A stretch of 64,000 nt of DNA from Methanolinea sp. GTDB taxonomy: Archaea > Halobacteriota > Methanomicrobia > Methanomicrobiales > Methanospirillaceae. The notes below the pieces were generated by a model. It was not told the origin of the DNA. It searched no databases and saw only the letters and a list, made by a program, of their open reading frames with translations. Location of the stretch: assembly GCA_029907345.1 (NCBI GenBank), contig JARYMB010000002.1, forward strand, positions 62,001-126,000. The letters are read 5' to 3'. Of this stretch, positions 45,335 through 55,212 are shown one piece after another; within the stretch, counting starts at the first letter, position 1, and each line of letters begins with the position of its first letter. The translations under genes were made by a program, and so were the position numbers.

Positions 45335-46384
45335 ATGGATCTCGGTTATATCAACGCGAGGGTCAGGGGAATGCACAGTCGCCTGCTCGGGCAAAAAGCC
45401 TTCGATGCCCTGATGATACAGCAGGACATCCCGTCCCTCGTGAGCGAGCTTGAGAAAACACCTTACAGGGACGAGATACAGGAGGCAAGCGTGCTCTATC
45501 CCGGCCTGAAGGGGATCGAGACTGCGCTCCGCCTGAATCTCGTGCACACCTGCCAGAAGATTCTCTCCCTTGTCGAGGGGAGCGATGCCGAACCGCTCGT
45601 CCGGATCATCCTTGCCCGCTGGGATGTCCATAACATCAAGACGGTAATGCGGGGAAAACACCTGCACGTTTCTCCCGAGGAGATCGAAGAATGCCTGATT
45701 CCCGCCGGGTCGCTCGGTGAACCGCTTCTCGTCGAGCTGATCAAGCAACCTGACGTCAGGGGGGTTGTCGACCTGCTCGCGACATGGGAAGTTCCCTTTG
45801 CAAGACCCCTCACGCAGTACCTTGACGAGTATGCATCAGCCCGGGAGCTCTCTGTCCTCGAGTATGCACTCGACCGGTTCCACTATGAAAACTCGCTTGC
45901 ACTCCTCAAAGCCGGGAAGAGCGATCACGAGGTGATGAGAACACTCCTTATGCAGGAGATAGACTCTCTCAACCTGAAAAATGCAATCAGGATGAACAGG
46001 GACAGGGTCGATCCTGAAACTGCTCAAAAATACTTTCTGCCGGGAGGAGAATCCATCACGCTCGAAAAGTTCCTGATTATGGTGAAAGCAAACAACATTG
46101 ACGAGATCGTGGGGACCGTGGAAGGCACGCCGTATTACTTCCTTGCATCGCTCATCCCCGAGGCAATGCGTACCGGGACGTTCTCCGTCCTGGAAAAAGA
46201 ACTGGACGAGCACCTGACAAGGAAGGGTACCGGGGTCTTTCGGAGCGACCCCCTGGGCGGGGCGGTCGTCATCGGGTACCTCTGGGCAAAACAGAACGAG
46301 ATCATCAATATCCGTATCATTGCCCGGTGCAAGGATGCCCGCATTTCCGATGCAGAACTCGAGAAGGAGCTGAGGCATGTATAA
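45335..46384 (+). CDS. atpC: A-type ATP synthase subunit C/d (operon 2)
   Basis: 349 aa of usual length, without a membrane helix. DLGYINARVRGMHSRLL start, ARWDVHNIKTVMRG and IGYLWAKQNEIINIRIIARC end are standard for the family. ATG 45335 keeps the canonical N terminus; a GTG two codons upstream would overlap the atpE stop. Confidence 0.93.
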   Translation: MDLGYINARVRGMHSRLLGQKAFDALMIQQDIPSLVSELEKTPYRDEIQEASVLYPGLKGIETALRLNLVHTCQKILSLVEGSDAEPLVRIILARWDVHNIKTVMRGKHLHVSPEEIEECLIPAGSLGEPLLVELIKQPDVRGVVDLLATWEVPFARPLTQYLDEYASARELSVLEYALDRFHYENSLALLKAGKSDHEVMRTLLMQEIDSLNLKNAIRMNRDRVDPETAQKYFLPGGESITLEKFLIMVKANNIDEIVGTVEGTPYYFLASLIPEAMRTGTFSVLEKELDEHLTRKGTGVFRSDPLGGAVVIGYLWAKQNEIINIRIIARCKDARISDAELEKELRHV

Positions 46385-46697
46385 GTTCATGGTCGTAACC
46401 GATCCGGATACTGCTGCCGGTTTCCGGCTGGCGGGGGCTGAAGTGATCGAGGCAGCCGATACCCAGGAGGCAAGAAAAATCATTCCTCCTCTCCTTCACA
46501 GGGACGATACGGGTATCATTGCGGTAAACGAGGACTTCATCCAGGCACTCGATGAGAAACTGATGAACAGGATCGAGAGGACGTACCGTCCCATCATCAT
46601 CCCGATACCGAAAAGGGCCCGGACGGGGGGTGGACCGGGATATCTTGAGAACCTGCTGCGGAGGGCGGTCGGGTACAACATTGTGGTGAGGCGATGA
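46377..46697 (+). CDS. atpF: A-type ATP synthase subunit F (operon 2)
   Basis: 106 aa. [20 protein letters not shown] and [13 protein letters not shown] are the recognised Rossmann-like elements. Overlaps atpC by eight bases. Confidence 0.92.
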   Translation: MYKFMVVTDPDTAAGFRLAGAEVIEAADTQEARKIIPPLLHRDDTGIIAVNEDFIQALDEKLMNRIERTYRPIIIPIPKRARTGGGPGYLENLLRRAVGYNIVVRR

Positions 46698-46698
46698 G

Positions 46699-48438
46699 AT
46701 GATTCAGGGGACTATTTCGCGGATTTCCGGCCCGGTTGTCATTGCCGAGGGGATGCGCGGGTCCAAGATGTACGACGTGGTAAACGTCGGTAATCTCGAT
46801 CTCCCCGGCGAGATAATCCGGCTGGAGGGAGACTGGGCCGTTGTCCAGGTATACGAGGACACGACGGGCTTATCCATTGGTGAACCGGTAAAGAATACCG
46901 AACAACCCCTTTCTGTGGAACTGGGGCCCGGCCTCATCTCCTCGATATTCGACGGGGTCCAGCGGCCTCTTCCCGAACTGGCAAAAAAGAGCGGTTCTTT
47001 CATATCGAGGGGAATTTCTGCGCCAGGACTCCCGCGCGAGAAAGAGTGGGACTTTGAACCGGCAGTAACCGAAGGGACGCAGGTGAATGGGGGGGAAATC
47101 CTCGGTTCAGTCAGGGAGTTTCACTTCACCCACCATATCCTCGTCCCGCCGGGAGTCACCGGCACGGTGAAAAAGATCAGGAAAGGACGGTTCAGGGTCA
47201 CCGATACCATCTGCGAGCTCGACTCGGGAACAGGGCTGACGATGCTCCAGAGGTGGCCGGTACGGAAGGGACGCCCTTACGTAAAGAAACTTGACCCGTC
47301 TGTCCCCCTGGTAACGGGACAGAGGATCTTCGACTGCCTCTTTCCGCTCACGAAGGGGGGAACGGCCATGATACCCGGAGGGTTTGGGACCGGAAAGACC
47401 GTGTCCGAGCAGACCCTTGCCAAGTGGGCAGATGCCCAGGTGATCATCTACATCGGGTGCGGGGAGAGAGGAAACGAGATGACCGACGTGCTCTCGGAGT
47501 TCCCCGAACTGGTAGACCCGCGGACAGGGCTTCCCCTCATCCAGAGGACCATCCTGATTGCAAATACGTCGAACATGCCTGTGGCAGCACGGGAGGCGTC
47601 CATCTACACGGGGATAACGATGGCTGAGTATTACAGGGACATGGGGTACGATGTTGCGCTGATGGCCGACTCGACCTCGCGGTGGGGCGAGGCATTGAGG
47701 GAGGTCTCCGGCCGCCTCGAGGAGATGCCGGGTGAGGAAGGATACCCTGCATATCTCGCGACGAGGCTTGCCGCGTTCTACGAGCGTGCCGGGAGGGTCA
47801 TCTGCCTCGGGCCGGAAGGCCGTACCGGTTCGGTCACGATTGTGGGAGCGGTCTCTCCCCCGGGTGGCGACTTCTCCGAGCCCATCACGCAGAACACCCT
47901 GCGCATAGCAGGAACGTTCTGGGCACTCGATACGAACCTTGCCTACCGGCGGCATTTCCCCTCTGTGAACTGGATTAAGAGTTACTCACTCTACCTCGAC
48001 AGCGTCGAGGAATGGTTCTCGGAGATGATGGCCGGCAACTGGAGGGATCTGCGTGACAAGACGATGTACCTCCTGCAGAAAGAGGTCGAACTCCAGGAGA
48101 TCGTCCAGCTCGTAGGCCCGGATGCACTCCCCGAGAGTGAAAAGGCTATCCTCGAGGTGACACGCATGATTCGGGAGGATTTCCTGCAGCAGAGCGCTTA
48201 TAGCGATACCGATTCGTTCTGTCCCCTTGACAAGCAGTTCTGGATGCTCGCGACCATCATTTCCTACTACGAGGCAGCTGAAGAGGCCATGAACCGCGGG
48301 GTTTCGCTCAAGCAGATCTCCTCCCTCCCGCTCAGGGCCGAGATCGCGCGGATGAAGGAGATCGGCGAGGTGGGGCAGATCAGGCAGCTTGCAGACAGGG
48401 TGAAGGCACAGATCGCGGCACTGGAGGTGGAACACTGA
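46699..48438 (+). CDS. atpA: A-type ATP synthase catalytic subunit A (operon 2)
   Basis: 579 aa. Walker A reads [12 protein letters not shown] rather than the usual GPFGSGKT, but the essential Gly-Lys-Thr is intact; [42 protein letters not shown] and the non-homologous region are present. The stop overlaps the atpB start. The altered loop marks this as a separate lineage from operon 1. Confidence 0.96.
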   Translation: MIQGTISRISGPVVIAEGMRGSKMYDVVNVGNLDLPGEIIRLEGDWAVVQVYEDTTGLSIGEPVKNTEQPLSVELGPGLISSIFDGVQRPLPELAKKSGSFISRGISAPGLPREKEWDFEPAVTEGTQVNGGEILGSVREFHFTHHILVPPGVTGTVKKIRKGRFRVTDTICELDSGTGLTMLQRWPVRKGRPYVKKLDPSVPLVTGQRIFDCLFPLTKGGTAMIPGGFGTGKTVSEQTLAKWADAQVIIYIGCGERGNEMTDVLSEFPELVDPRTGLPLIQRTILIANTSNMPVAAREASIYTGITMAEYYRDMGYDVALMADSTSRWGEALREVSGRLEEMPGEEGYPAYLATRLAAFYERAGRVICLGPEGRTGSVTIVGAVSPPGGDFSEPITQNTLRIAGTFWALDTNLAYRRHFPSVNWIKSYSLYLDSVEEWFSEMMAGNWRDLRDKTMYLLQKEVELQEIVQLVGPDALPESEKAILEVTRMIREDFLQQSAYSDTDSFCPLDKQFWMLATIISYYEAAEEAMNRGVSLKQISSLPLRAEIARMKEIGEVGQIRQLADRVKAQIAALEVEH

Positions 48439-49835
48439 TGCCCCCCGTTCCACTCATCGACCGGGAATTCCGGACGGTCAGCTACGTTTCGGGTCCCCTC
48501 ATATTCGTCGAGAGACCGAAGGGAGTGTCGTTCGGTGAGACGGCGCGGATTACCCTGCCCGATGGCGAGGTAAGGAACGGCCAGGTCCTCGACGTATCGA
48601 GGGACCTTGCGGTGGTACAGGTATTCGAGGGAACAAGCGGCGTGGACAACAAGGCAACGTCGGTCCGGTTCACGGGCCAGTCCCCCTGCATCGATGTCTC
48701 CCTCGATATGCTCGGGCGGGTCTTTTCCGGTGTGGGCAGACCCCGGGACGGGAGACCGGAAATCATCCCGGAGGACACGGTTGATATCTCCGGGATGCCC
48801 ATCAATCCCTACGCCCGCGACAAGCCCTCGGATTTCATCCAGACCGGCATGTCTGCAATCGACGGGTTAAACACACTCGTGCGGGGACAGAAGCTTCCCA
48901 TCTTCTCCGGGTCGGGTCTTCCCGCAAACAAGCTGGCAGCCCAGATAGCGCGGCAGGCCCGGGTCCTCGGGAGGGAAGAATCCTTTGCTGTGGTATTCGT
49001 GGCAATGGGTATCACGCACAAGGAGGCCTCCTACTTTATGAACGAATTCGAAAGGACGGGTGCCCTCGAACGCGTTGTCTTCTTCCAGAACCTTGCCGAC
49101 GACCCGACGATCGAGAGGATCGCGACACCCCGGTGCGCCCTCTCCGTTGCAGAGTTCCTCGCGTATACCCACCACCTCCATGTCCTTGTCATCCTGACTG
49201 ACATGACCAACTACTGCGAGGCGTTGAGGGAGATATCAACAGCGCGCGAGGAGGTGCCGGGAAGGAGGGGGTACCCGGGGTACATGTACACGGACCTTGC
49301 CTCGATTTACGAGCGTGCGGGAAGGATCAAGGGCACGACGGGCTCGATTACCCAGATCCCGATCCTCACGATGCCGGATGACGACATCACGCATCCCGTC
49401 CCTGACCTGACAGGGTATATCACCGAGGGACAGATCGTCCTTTCCCGCGACCTCTACCGGAGAGGGGCTGACCCGCCTATCGATGTCCTGCCGTGCCTCT
49501 CGCGTCTCATGAACCTCGGCATCGGGCCTGGAAAAACGCGGGAAGATCACCGCAACGTGGCAGACCAGCTGTATGCATCCTACGCCTACGGGAGAGACCT
49601 GCGCCGCCTCGTGGCCATTGTCGGCGAGGAGGCCTTAACAGAACTTGACAAGGTCTACCTCTCGTTTGCCGATGATTTCGAGAAGAAGTTCGTTACGCAG
49701 GGGACAGCCAACCGGAGTATCGAGGAGACGCTGACCATCGGGTGGGACCTTCTTGCAAAACTGCCCGAGGACGAGCTCAAGAGGATAAAGCTCGAATACA
49801 TCCGGAAGTACCACCCCAGGTACAGGGCGGGGTGA
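48438..49835 (+). CDS. atpB: A-type ATP synthase regulatory subunit B (operon 2)
   Basis: 465 aa. Degenerate P-loop [24 protein letters not shown] and [19 protein letters not shown]. Closely parallel in length to the operon 1 copy and clearly the best conserved subunit between the two operons. Confidence 0.96.
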   Translation: MPPVPLIDREFRTVSYVSGPLIFVERPKGVSFGETARITLPDGEVRNGQVLDVSRDLAVVQVFEGTSGVDNKATSVRFTGQSPCIDVSLDMLGRVFSGVGRPRDGRPEIIPEDTVDISGMPINPYARDKPSDFIQTGMSAIDGLNTLVRGQKLPIFSGSGLPANKLAAQIARQARVLGREESFAVVFVAMGITHKEASYFMNEFERTGALERVVFFQNLADDPTIERIATPRCALSVAEFLAYTHHLHVLVILTDMTNYCEALREISTAREEVPGRRGYPGYMYTDLASIYERAGRIKGTTGSITQIPILTMPDDDITHPVPDLTGYITEGQIVLSRDLYRRGADPPIDVLPCLSRLMNLGIGPGKTREDHRNVADQLYASYAYGRDLRRLVAIVGEEALTELDKVYLSFADDFEKKFVTQGTANRSIEETLTIGWDLLAKLPEDELKRIKLEYIRKYHPRYRAG

Positions 49836-50518
49836 TGCACGTGGAACAGGTCAACCCGACCAGGATGGAACTCATCAGAAAGAGGGCCCAGATCAAGCTC
49901 GCAGAACAGGGGCGGGATCTCCTCCGGGAGAAGATGGATGCGCTCATCCAGGAGTTTTTCCGGATCATGGGGTCCGTCTCGCGCTCACGGGAGGAACTCG
50001 AGACTGTTGCAGAGACCGCGTTCAGGTCCCTTGTCATCGCCCAGGCAGTAGACGACCCGGTGACACTCCGTTCCGTGTCCTTTGCAACACGCAAGCAGAT
50101 AGCACTTGATATAGGCGGCAAAAACATCATGGGCGTCCCTGTCCCCATCATCGAAAAGAAGAGGTTCTCCCTTCCCTCCATCGAGAGAGGATACAGTATC
50201 CTTGGCGTCAGCGGAAGAATTGACGAGACAGCCGAGCAGTTCGAGTCGGAGATAGACTTAATCATCGGCCTTGCCGAGACAGAGACGGCACTCCGCCGCC
50301 TGGGACACGAGATCCAGATGAACCGGCGCAGGGTCAATGCACTCGAACAGGTCCTGATACCCGAATTAAAAAGGCAGGCGAAGTACATCAAGATCACTAT
50401 TGAGGAGAGGGAACGCGAGGACCTCTTCCGCCTGAAAAAAGTTAAAAAGATCCTCAACCGTAAGAAAAGGGGACAGGGAAGGTCCCCCTCCAGCGGGCAG
50501 AAGTCCACAGAAGGTTAA
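49835..50518 (+). CDS. atpD: A-type ATP synthase subunit D (operon 2)
   Basis: About 227 aa. NPTRMELIRKRAQIKLAEQG and [20 protein letters not shown] form the two axle helices; a basic Lys/Arg tail closes it. The ATG overlaps the atpB stop by one base; a GTG two codons on has better ribosome-site spacing. Its stop codon lies in the left copy of a 17-base direct repeat that flanks the MITE-like element. Confidence 0.92.
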   Translation: MHVEQVNPTRMELIRKRAQIKLAEQGRDLLREKMDALIQEFFRIMGSVSRSREELETVAETAFRSLVIAQAVDDPVTLRSVSFATRKQIALDIGGKNIMGVPVPIIEKKRFSLPSIERGYSILGVSGRIDETAEQFESEIDLIIGLAETETALRRLGHEIQMNRRRVNALEQVLIPELKRQAKYIKITIEEREREDLFRLKKVKKILNRKKRGQGRSPSSGQKSTEG

Positions 50519-50529
50519 TTTTGCCCTTC
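50513..50529 (+). repeat. Left flanking direct repeat
   Basis: GGTTAATTTTGCCCTTC, identical to 50745-50761. Its TTAA supplies the atpD stop. The pair brackets the inverted-repeat element and may be a target-site duplication. Confidence 0.75.
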
Positions 50530-50740
50530 GCTAATCTGAGTGGGTAATGAGAACCCAATGTGGGGGCTGGTCGCCCCCACACCCCCACATGAGGATGGTT
50601 CCGCCGCCCCCGAAGGGCGCCCCGGCGGCGGTTTCACGAAGGGTTTCATAGAAAGTCTATGTTTCTTCTTTGAATAAACCAATTCAAAACGAAGAAAGAA
50701 TGTCATGCACTCATGCAACTTACCCACTTAAAATGACGAA
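50527..50740. mobile_element. MITE-like non-coding element with 21-bp terminal inverted repeats
   Basis: 214 bases. Each end has TTCG, eight partly conserved bases, then AGTGGGTAA (left 50527-50547; right, inverted, 50720-50740), 16 of 21 positions alike. Identical 17-base direct repeats lie at or near the borders. Inside are four hairpins in a row: GTGGGGGC/GCCCCCAC (50560-50580), CCGCCGCC/GGCGGCGG (50601-50631), CATAGA/TCTATG (50647-50661), and a 14-bp stem with a two-base bulge (50662-50697). No transposase is encoded; a minus-strand frame across it looks spurious. A small non-autonomous transposon relic is the best reading; a structured RNA is an alternative. Confidence 0.6.
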
Positions 50741-50744
50741 GAGG

Positions 50745-50761
50745 GGTTAATTTTGCCCTTC
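50745..50761 (+). repeat. Right flanking direct repeat
   Basis: Second identical copy of GGTTAATTTTGCCCTTC, four bases beyond the right terminal inverted repeat. On the minus strand its TTA gives the stop of the small frame that follows. Confidence 0.75.
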
Positions 50762-50878
50762 TTTTCTACCTAACCTTTCGCAGACATCGATCAGTGTCTT
50801 GAGACCGGGTTCCCTGCGTGCAACCTGCCCGGTCCGCATCGTGACCAGGACATGACGGAGATGGCGATATGATCTCAT
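50747..50878 (-). CDS. Possible small basic protein, maybe cut by the MITE-like element
   Basis: 43 aa with a basic helix (MRSYRHLRHVLVTMRTGQVA) and PGLKTLIDVCERLGRKEG. AAGGTGG lies four bases ahead of the ATG, which supports translation. The stop is within the flanking repeat, so the original gene may have run further before insertion. No family recognised. Confidence 0.35.
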   Translation of the reverse strand: MRSYRHLRHVLVTMRTGQVARREPGLKTLIDVCERLGRKEGQN

Positions 50879-51038
50879 TTTTCCACCTTTTTTATCATCC
50901 GGGTGATGGTATCTTCCCCTCCACCCGGTGCGACCATGCATAGAATCAGGAGTGAAAACAGATAAACCAATGCATTGCAAGCGTGCCCTGCAAAAGGCAG
51001 GGGGAGATGGCCCGGGACTGCCCCTTCCCCGTTTCCGG

Positions 51039-51446
51039 TCACATCGTTGCCTTGAGAACGCGTGATGCCTTCTCGACGGCCACTCTCTGGTCGATTTCCT
51101 TTGCCCGGGATTCCCTGCCTATGGCGATGAGATCAAGGACATCCCGCCTCGACAGCCGGGAAAACGCTATTTTCTCCCATACGTCCCGCTCGATGAAGAC
51201 CCACGCATCACCCAGTGCATGCTTGAGGAGGTCGATCTCCTCCTGGGAGAAATCCCTCCATTCCTCGCCCAGGTTTTTGCGTATCTTTTCAAGGGCCTGC
51301 TCGATGCTTTTTTCCCTCTGGAGGGAGAACAGTCTCCTCCCAATTTCAGTCCTGGATACGTCCGGCATGGTTTTTCCCCCTTCGATCCGCGACGCCGGGG
51401 TAACCGGTAGTACACCCACGAACGGATAATAGTTTGCCTCTGTCAT
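51039..51446 (-). CDS. Uncharacterised helical protein (135 aa)
   Basis: Soluble and mostly helical, with acidic and basic segments (LFSLQREKSIEQALEKIRKN, FSQEEIDLLKHALGDAW, RDVLDLIAIGRES). GGGAGGAC seven bases before ATG 51446 supports the start. No family recognised. Divergent from the hydrogenase operon; a link to it is unproven. Confidence 0.65.
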   Translation of the reverse strand: MTEANYYPFVGVLPVTPASRIEGGKTMPDVSRTEIGRRLFSLQREKSIEQALEKIRKNLGEEWRDFSQEEIDLLKHALGDAWVFIERDVWEKIAFSRLSRRDVLDLIAIGRESRAKEIDQRVAVEKASRVLKATM

Positions 51447-51594
51447 TCCTCGTGTCCTCCCGAAGGGTACTTACTCTTCTCTCACCGGATACCACGGCAG
51501 ACCGTGAAAAAGACCTGATCGGGCAGATATGACTCAAATGAGAATGATTAATAATGACAGAAATGCAGAACTCTTCCCATTCGAGGGTGTATGC

Positions 51595-53502
51595 ATGATA
51601 ACGTTGCCTTTCCTGGTAGTCTTTCCTGCCCTTGCTGCCGCCCTCCTCCTCCTGATTTCCCGTGATTCATGGAGGAGACTGGTCGTCTGGGCAGGAGCAG
51701 CCGTAACCGGCATTGCCTCCCTCTCCCTCCTGTTCATCACTCCTGAATCGGGTCCGCTCTTCTATCCCGTCGGATACGAAGTACTCTCGGAAGGGATGTT
51801 CGTTGCGGAGCTGGCAATTGCAGTCTTCCTCATCTACCTGGGGATAAAATACCGCAAGTACCTCGCAATCTTCCTGATACTGTTCCAGGCAGCCCTTCTC
51901 GTCTTCTTCGAGACCGGGCGGGGATCGGTACTCCACCACATCACGCCGAACCTCTTTATCGACCAGTTCTCGCTGATCATGGCCCTCATCATAGGGATCA
52001 TCGGGAGCCTCATCTGCGTCTATTCACTGGGTTACATGGCTACGTACCATGAACGACATCCAAATGTTCCTGACCGCCGGCGGAGTTTCTTCTTCCTCGT
52101 CTTTATCTTCCTCTCTGCCATGTTCGGGCTGGTCTTTTCCGACTACCTCCCGTGGATTTTCTTCTTCTGGGAGATAACGACCCTCTGTTCATTCCTGCTG
52201 ATAGGGTACTCAAAAACGGACGAGTCCATTAAAAACGCGTTCCTTGCCCTCAACATGAACATCCTCGGCGGCATCGCATTTGCCGGTGCGCTCCTGTACA
52301 TCATTGCTGTCAACCCGGGCGGGGAGCTGCTCCACCTGCATTCCCTGATCCAGTCCAGCCACGCGATCGCCCTCGTCCCGGCAGTCCTCATCGGGTTTGC
52401 AGGGATCACAAAATCAGCACTGATGCCGTTCTCCGGCTGGCTCGTTGGCGCCATGGTCGCCCCGACACCCGTTTCAGCCCTCCTCCACTCGAGCACGATG
52501 GTCAAGGCCGGGGTCTACATCATCGTCCGTTTCGCGCCGGTCCTGACCGGGACGATGGAAGGCCTGATCATCGGGCTTGTCGGGGGCGTGACATTCCTCC
52601 TTGCGTCTGCCATAGCAATATCCCAGAGCAATGCAAAGAAAGTGCTCGCGTATTCGACGATCGCGAATCTGGGCCTCATCGTGGCATGCGCCGGTGTCGG
52701 AACGTATAAGCTCATCTGGGCAGCGATCCTCCTCATCATCTTCCACGCAATCGCAAAGTCCCTCCTCTTCCTCTGCGTGGGGACAGTGGAACACCGGATC
52801 GGGAGCAGGGACATCGAGGACATGACAGGCCTGATCGTGCGCATGCCCCGGATATCGGTGATGATGTTCATCGGCATCGCAGGGATGTTCCTTGCCCCGT
52901 TCGGCATGCTGATATCCAAGTGGGCGGCCATCGAGGCGTTCAGCGACGCCCAGTTCGGGCTTGCATTTATCGCCATCCTTGCATTTGGGGGGTCACTCAC
53001 GGTCCTGTTCTGGTCAAAGTGGATGGGAAAGATCATATCCATGTGCCCTGTTGCCGAGAGAGTTGAGAATAACATCTCGACCGAGAAGTGGATGGTCCTC
53101 TCCATCCTCACCGCCCTGACGGTCCTTGTATGCCTGATCTTCCCCATCATCTCGGCACACCTGATAGAGCCGTTCGTATTGGCAGTCTACGGACAGACCA
53201 CGAGGCTTTCGCAGGACAACATCACCATCATGGCGATGATGCTCTTCCTGCTGATGATCATGCCCTTCTCCCTCCTGCTCTACAGGAATGACAAGCGGAT
53301 CGTGCCTGCCTACATGGGCGGGAGACCCACGACTGCCGACCTGACCTTCCAGGGATCGATGGGGATTCAGCAGCACGTCGGCCTCTGCAATTACTACTTC
53401 GAGGAAGTATTCGGCGAGCAGAAACTCTTCATGGCCGGGAGCGCCCTCTGCTTCGGACTGATCCTCCTTGTCGGAACGCTCACTGCAGGGGTGGCACTAT
53501 GA
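51595..53502 (+). CDS. echA: Ech-type hydrogenase antiporter-like subunit A
   Basis: About 635 aa with some 16 membrane helices, NuoL/MrpA family. The core FTKSALMPF-like FAGITKSALMPFSGWLVGAM and APTPVSALLHSSTMVKAGVYI carry the lysine and histidine residues of the ion path. It should move H+ or Na+ driven by ferredoxin/H2 redox chemistry. ATG 51595 follows GAGGGTGT; A/T box GATTAATAATG (about 51547-51557) is the likely promoter. Confidence 0.92.
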   Translation: MITLPFLVVFPALAAALLLLISRDSWRRLVVWAGAAVTGIASLSLLFITPESGPLFYPVGYEVLSEGMFVAELAIAVFLIYLGIKYRKYLAIFLILFQAALLVFFETGRGSVLHHITPNLFIDQFSLIMALIIGIIGSLICVYSLGYMATYHERHPNVPDRRRSFFFLVFIFLSAMFGLVFSDYLPWIFFFWEITTLCSFLLIGYSKTDESIKNAFLALNMNILGGIAFAGALLYIIAVNPGGELLHLHSLIQSSHAIALVPAVLIGFAGITKSALMPFSGWLVGAMVAPTPVSALLHSSTMVKAGVYIIVRFAPVLTGTMEGLIIGLVGGVTFLLASAIAISQSNAKKVLAYSTIANLGLIVACAGVGTYKLIWAAILLIIFHAIAKSLLFLCVGTVEHRIGSRDIEDMTGLIVRMPRISVMMFIGIAGMFLAPFGMLISKWAAIEAFSDAQFGLAFIAILAFGGSLTVLFWSKWMGKIISMCPVAERVENNISTEKWMVLSILTALTVLVCLIFPIISAHLIEPFVLAVYGQTTRLSQDNITIMAMMLFLLMIMPFSLLLYRNDKRIVPAYMGGRPTTADLTFQGSMGIQQHVGLCNYYFEEVFGEQKLFMAGSALCFGLILLVGTLTAGVAL

Positions 53503-54365
53503 TGCACATCGAAAACGCACTTTTGTTTCTCGTGCTCGCACCGGTTATCGGCGGCCTCGTTGCCGGGATCGACAGGAAGATCACCGCACGGATGCAGGGC
53601 AGGGTGGGACCTCCGCTCCTCCAGCCTTTCTACGACGTGGGCAAGCTCTTCCAGAAAGAGCAGATCCTCGTGGCTCCGTCACAGAACTTCTATATCACCG
53701 CCTACCTCGTGTTCATCGTGGTCAGCGGCGCACTCTTCTTTGCGGGCGGAGATCTCCTCCTGGTCATATTTGCATTCACGCTTGCCCACATATTCCTGGT
53801 CCTCGGGGCATACTCCTCGTATTCTCCCTACAGTTTCATCGGTGCGGAAAGAGAGCTCATCCAGATCATTGCTTACGAACCGATGATCATCCTCTCTGCC
53901 GTCGGTATGCACCTTGTGACGCGGAGTTTCTACGTTGCCGATATCATGGCAGCAAAAGTCCCCCTCATCTCCTACCTGCCCGGTGTCTTCATCGGGTTCC
54001 TGATGGTGCTCACGATAAAACTCCGGAAATCCCCGTTCGACCTCTCGACGTCGCACCATGCGCACCAGGAGATCGTGAAGGGAGTGACAACCGAGTTCTC
54101 TGGTCCCATGCTCGGACGGGTCGAAATTGCACACTGGTACGAAAACGTGTTCCTCCTGGGTTTCATCTACCTCTTCTTCGCCTGGAACCCCCTTGTTGCA
54201 ATCCTTGTCCTTGCCATCGTTTACTTCATCGAGATCGTGATTGACAATACGTTCTCGCGTGTGACCTGGCAGCTGACACTGAAGAGTGCATGGATCATTG
54301 CGGGCCTCATGGGACTTGCGAACCTCGGGATACTGTACTACCTCTCGGGGGTGGTGCCGGTATGA
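53499..54365 (+). CDS. echB: Ech-type hydrogenase membrane subunit B (NuoH-like)
   Basis: 288 aa with eight membrane helices. DRKITARMQGRVGPPLLQPFYD and the KSPFDLSTSHHAHQEIVKG loop are the conserved NuoH/EchB contacts to the hydrophilic arm. ATG overlaps the echA stop (ATGA). Confidence 0.94.
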   Translation: MMHIENALLFLVLAPVIGGLVAGIDRKITARMQGRVGPPLLQPFYDVGKLFQKEQILVAPSQNFYITAYLVFIVVSGALFFAGGDLLLVIFAFTLAHIFLVLGAYSSYSPYSFIGAERELIQIIAYEPMIILSAVGMHLVTRSFYVADIMAAKVPLISYLPGVFIGFLMVLTIKLRKSPFDLSTSHHAHQEIVKGVTTEFSGPMLGRVEIAHWYENVFLLGFIYLFFAWNPLVAILVLAIVYFIEIVIDNTFSRVTWQLTLKSAWIIAGLMGLANLGILYYLSGVVPV

Positions 54366-54835
54366 GTTACCTTTCCCGCTCCCCCTGGCTCCTCCATTAC
54401 GACGCGTCGAGCTGCAACGGTTGCGACATCGAGGTTCTCGCCTGCCTCTCCCCCCTGTACGACGTGGAAAGGTTCGGGATCATCAACACGGGAAATCCCA
54501 AGCACGCAGACGTTCTGGTCATTACCGGCGGGATCAACGAGCAGAACCGCCAGGTCGTCAGGAACATCTACGACCAGATGCCTGACCCGAAAGTCGTCGT
54601 GGCCGTGGGTATCTGTGCATGCACGGGAGGCGTCTTCCGCGAGTGCTACAACGTTGTCGGGGGTATCGATTGCATCATCCCCGTTGATGTCTATGTTCCG
54701 GGCTGTGCCGCCCGCCCGGAGTCCATCATCGACGGGATTGTACGGGCCCTCGATATCCTTGAGGCTAAAAAGGAAAGGATGGGAAAACCGGGTGGGACCG
54801 GGCCGGCCGGTTCGCCTGCAGGAGGGGCACAATGA
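54362..54835 (+). CDS. echC: Ech-type hydrogenase small subunit C (NuoB-like)
   Basis: About 157 aa. Cysteines for the proximal [4Fe-4S] cluster lie in SSCNGCDIEVLACL, GICACTGGVF and VPGCAARPE, matching the small-subunit pattern. Coupled to echB and echD by ATGA overlaps. C-terminal tail is Gly/Pro-rich and disordered. Confidence 0.94.
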   Translation: MSYLSRSPWLLHYDASSCNGCDIEVLACLSPLYDVERFGIINTGNPKHADVLVITGGINEQNRQVVRNIYDQMPDPKVVVAVGICACTGGVFRECYNVVGGIDCIIPVDVYVPGCAARPESIIDGIVRALDILEAKKERMGKPGGTGPAGSPAGGAQ

Positions 54836-55212
54836 CACAGGAAGACCAGCAGACAACGATTATCGAGCCGCTGCACCTCCTCGGAAAAGTGGAGGAATTC
54901 AGGAAGAAAGGGTGCCGGCTCGTCCAGATGCACTGCACGAAGGTCGGTGACACCTTCGAGATCAACTACTCGTTCGACATCAACTACGAGTTCTCCAATA
55001 TCAGGATCATCACCGACGGAAAGACCGAGATCCCGAGCATTTCCGGTATTTACTGGGGCGCATTCATCTACGAGAACGAGATGCATGACCTCTTCGGAAT
55101 CCGGTTTGCAGGAATGAACATCGACTTCTCCGGGAACCTCATCCGGACGGCAAAGAAAAACCCGTTTGCTGATCCGTCCTTCAGGGGGGAAAAGCCATGC
55201 CCCGACGCATAG
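54832..55212 (+). CDS. echD: Ech-type hydrogenase subunit D (NuoC-like)
   Basis: 126 aa. The IYWGAFIYENEMHDLFGIRFAG motif is the conserved NuoC end; the start region is a shortened 30-kDa-type domain. It helps hold the large subunit. Its end overlaps echE by 16 bases. Confidence 0.9.
   Translation: MTQEDQQTTIIEPLHLLGKVEEFRKKGCRLVQMHCTKVGDTFEINYSFDINYEFSNIRIITDGKTEIPSISGIYWGAFIYENEMHDLFGIRFAGMNIDFSGNLIRTAKKNPFADPSFRGEKPCPDA

Noticed and set aside
50515-50727. 70-aa minus-strand frame across the MITE-like element
   Set aside because: It is bounded by the element's repeats, translates hairpins and has no ribosome site.
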